Of a stretch of 43,065 nucleotides of DNA, positions 41,149-43,065 are shown piece after piece (positions within the stretch are counted from its first letter, which is position 1; the number at the start of each line of letters is the position of its first letter). A model generated the notes under the pieces. It did not search any database and had not been told where the DNA came from. It saw only the letters and a program-made list of their open reading frames with translations. Source of the DNA: Entamoeba histolytica HM-1:IMSS (taxonomy: Eukaryota > Evosea > Mastigamoebida > Endamoebidae); NCBI RefSeq assembly GCF_000208925.1, contig NW_001914892.1, positions 2,344 to 45,408 of the forward strand, in the 5' to 3' direction. The position numbers and the translations under genes were made by a program.

Positions 41149-43065
41149 ATATTGAAGAAGAATTAAAATCCTAATTCAATCGTATTTCATTCAAATAGTG
41201 TTTTATTTCAATACTCTAATAATGTTAGTCTTCAAAATAACAAGTTATTGAATGTTATTACAGAATAATCAATCTTTGATGCTGTAGTTTCTATAAACAC
41301 CCAAGTCTAATCACTGTTTAAATAGCTACACCCTCTTCTGATTTTAAATTAAGAATGTGATTTAGAGTAATAAATTAATGATATTTTAAATGTGAGAAAA
41401 TTATTCAATAAGTATGTATAAAATAATAATGATTTAATGAGAAATTCACAAACATAAGTGTCAAATGAAGAGATAATAGAAGTGGTAAAATAATTAAAGA
41501 GAATATTTAAATCAATGATGATATTTGTTTATATCCCTTTCATTCTTTTAATTTATAAATAGTGAACAAATCAGAAACATGATACTTTGAAATAATATTT
41601 CAATGGTAATGAATTAAAACAAATACAATGTTATGTTACAAATGTTTATGTAAAAAAAGACAATAATTTTATGAATAATTTCATTGAATATTCTTCTAAT
41701 TGACCATTGACTTATTTTATTAAATAAATAATGACGATTCATTAAGTAATTTCCAATATTTTATCCAAAAAGTATAAAACTTTAATCAGTACAGCATTAA
41801 AACAATGGTAATGATTTGTTTCATCATCTTATTATAAGTTATAAAAAATAAATGAAAATAAAACAAATGAATATCAGAACATTAAAATACAACTCATTCT
41901 TAATTACATTCATTTTACTATATTTTCTGTTAATGAAAATTATTTTTTTAAGAGAAATAAGAATCTTATTTGTTCAAATTCTTAATTAAAAATAAATCAT
42001 GAATATGATGATATATTATTATTATTATCTTATTTGTGTTTTCTAGTGTGTATTTTAGTATTGCTTTATGATTTTGTTCATTAAATATTGATTTTAAATA
42101 TGAGTTTTATCTCTAATTGCAAGTATAATGTCTATTTTTTTTAGAAAACAACATTCATAAATTCATTCTTTCTATTTTTATTTTTCTTTATACCATACTT
42201 TCTTCTTCTTATTATTATTTATGTTATTCTTTTTCATCTATTATTATTTTCCATTTTATTTATTTTGTCGTTTGTTTATTTGAATTTTATTTATTGTTTA
42301 TTATTGTTTTATCACTACCAGAAATACAAATAATAAAATAATAACTAATAAGAAAAATACTTAACATGAGTTTTGTATAATAATTTGCATATAGTTAGCA
42401 ATGTTTATGTGTTTGTTACGTGTTCAAATAAAGATAACAAAAATTAATACTTAACACTAAATGAAATATGTTGAATTGTAAATAATATGTGAAAATATAA
42501 AGAATAATAATAAATCATTGAAAATAATACATAAAATAATTAATTAAGCTGAAATGCAATAATTAATTAAGTAATGTGTTGAAATGAGAAGGTATTAATA
42601 ATTTATTCATTAAAAAGTATTTTTTATTATGTTTTATATTATTGCTATTTTATATTGTTGTTGATAATTTATATATTACTTATTTATTGTAATGTTTAAT
42701 ATTAAATCAGATTAACTAATCTTTGTTTATTTTATCTCTCATTCTTATAATGATACTATCTTTATTATTATTATTTGTACTTTAATTCAAAATGAATAAA
42801 ATGATGATTTGATGATTATAATAAACATTTTATTTATTATTTTGTTATATAACATTTAAAATACAAATTGATATATGATAATAATTCATGAACAGAATAA
42901 TTTATTTATTTTTCATTCCAATATCATTCATTTATAAGAATGATGAATTGTTACAAAACATCAATATTAAATAAAAATGATTATAACTAGAAAATAATAA
43001 ATAATTCAACAATGAAATGAATAGATAATTTAACAGATAAAATCAAATAAATAAATGAAAAAAAA
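41149..43065. other. AT-rich region to the right edge, no gene seen
   Basis: About 1.9 kb of AT-rich spacer with short (TTA)n runs (about 42,015-42,030 and 42,210-42,250). No supported gene, RNA or complete repeat. The T-rich/A-rich strand alternation resembles the 2.4-4.1 kb spacer. Confidence 0.55.

Overview
ORGANISM. This is nuclear DNA of an amoebozoan of the genus Entamoeba (E. histolytica-like; species not resolved). The evidence is very AT-rich spacers between compact, mostly intron-free genes, introns of about 50-60 nt that all begin GTTTGT, the divergent Entamoeba-type ubiquitin, a pyrophosphate-type PEP carboxykinase of about 1,150 residues, TLDc-domain proteins, and decayed LINEs with the restriction-enzyme-like endonuclease known from EhLINEs.

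LAYOUT. 1-389: C-terminal end of a Ser/Thr/Gln/Pro-rich, probably GPI-anchored surface protein. 390-4087: AT-rich, with a decayed coiled-coil reading frame near 1.7-2.43 kb. 4.1-8.8 kb: a TLDc protein, then ubiquitin (minus) diverging from elongation factor 2 (plus). The EF-2 frame is broken by a 152-bp tandem duplication covering the diphthamide loop. 9.0-13.4 kb: a retroelement graveyard on the minus strand, with two independent 3' fragments of REL-endonuclease LINEs and a separate Lys/Glu-rich coiled-coil frame. 14.2-27.1 kb: a dense housekeeping block with a SENP8-like protease (-), a TLDc protein (+), MCMBP (+), proteasome alpha subunit PSMA4 type (+), an unknown protein (-), GNL1-type GTPase (-), a brevin-type SNARE (+), a small acidic protein (-), an ABCG half transporter (+), a TNPO3/IPO13-type karyopherin (+) and an exosome Mtr3-like subunit (-). 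27.1-29.4 kb: gene-free AT-rich DNA. 29.4-40.6 kb: a small unknown protein (-), PPi-PEPCK (+), an unknown 560-residue protein with two introns (+) and an unknown 1,574-residue helical-repeat protein (+). 40.6-43.07 kb: AT-rich with a decayed coding remnant.

HOW THE GENES RELATE. There is no operon logic. The genes are single transcription units serving protein turnover (ubiquitin, deneddylase-like protease, proteasome), translation and ribosome assembly (EF-2, GNL1), RNA decay (exosome), nuclear transport, replication (MCMBP), vesicle fusion (SNARE), lipid or drug export (ABCG) and PPi-linked glycolysis (PEPCK). I rebuilt three split genes by hand: PSMA4, whose first exon is only the ATG; the SNARE, with an 8-nt first exon and a separate membrane-anchor exon; and the 560-residue protein. 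I found no CRISPR array, tRNA, rRNA or bacterial-type system.
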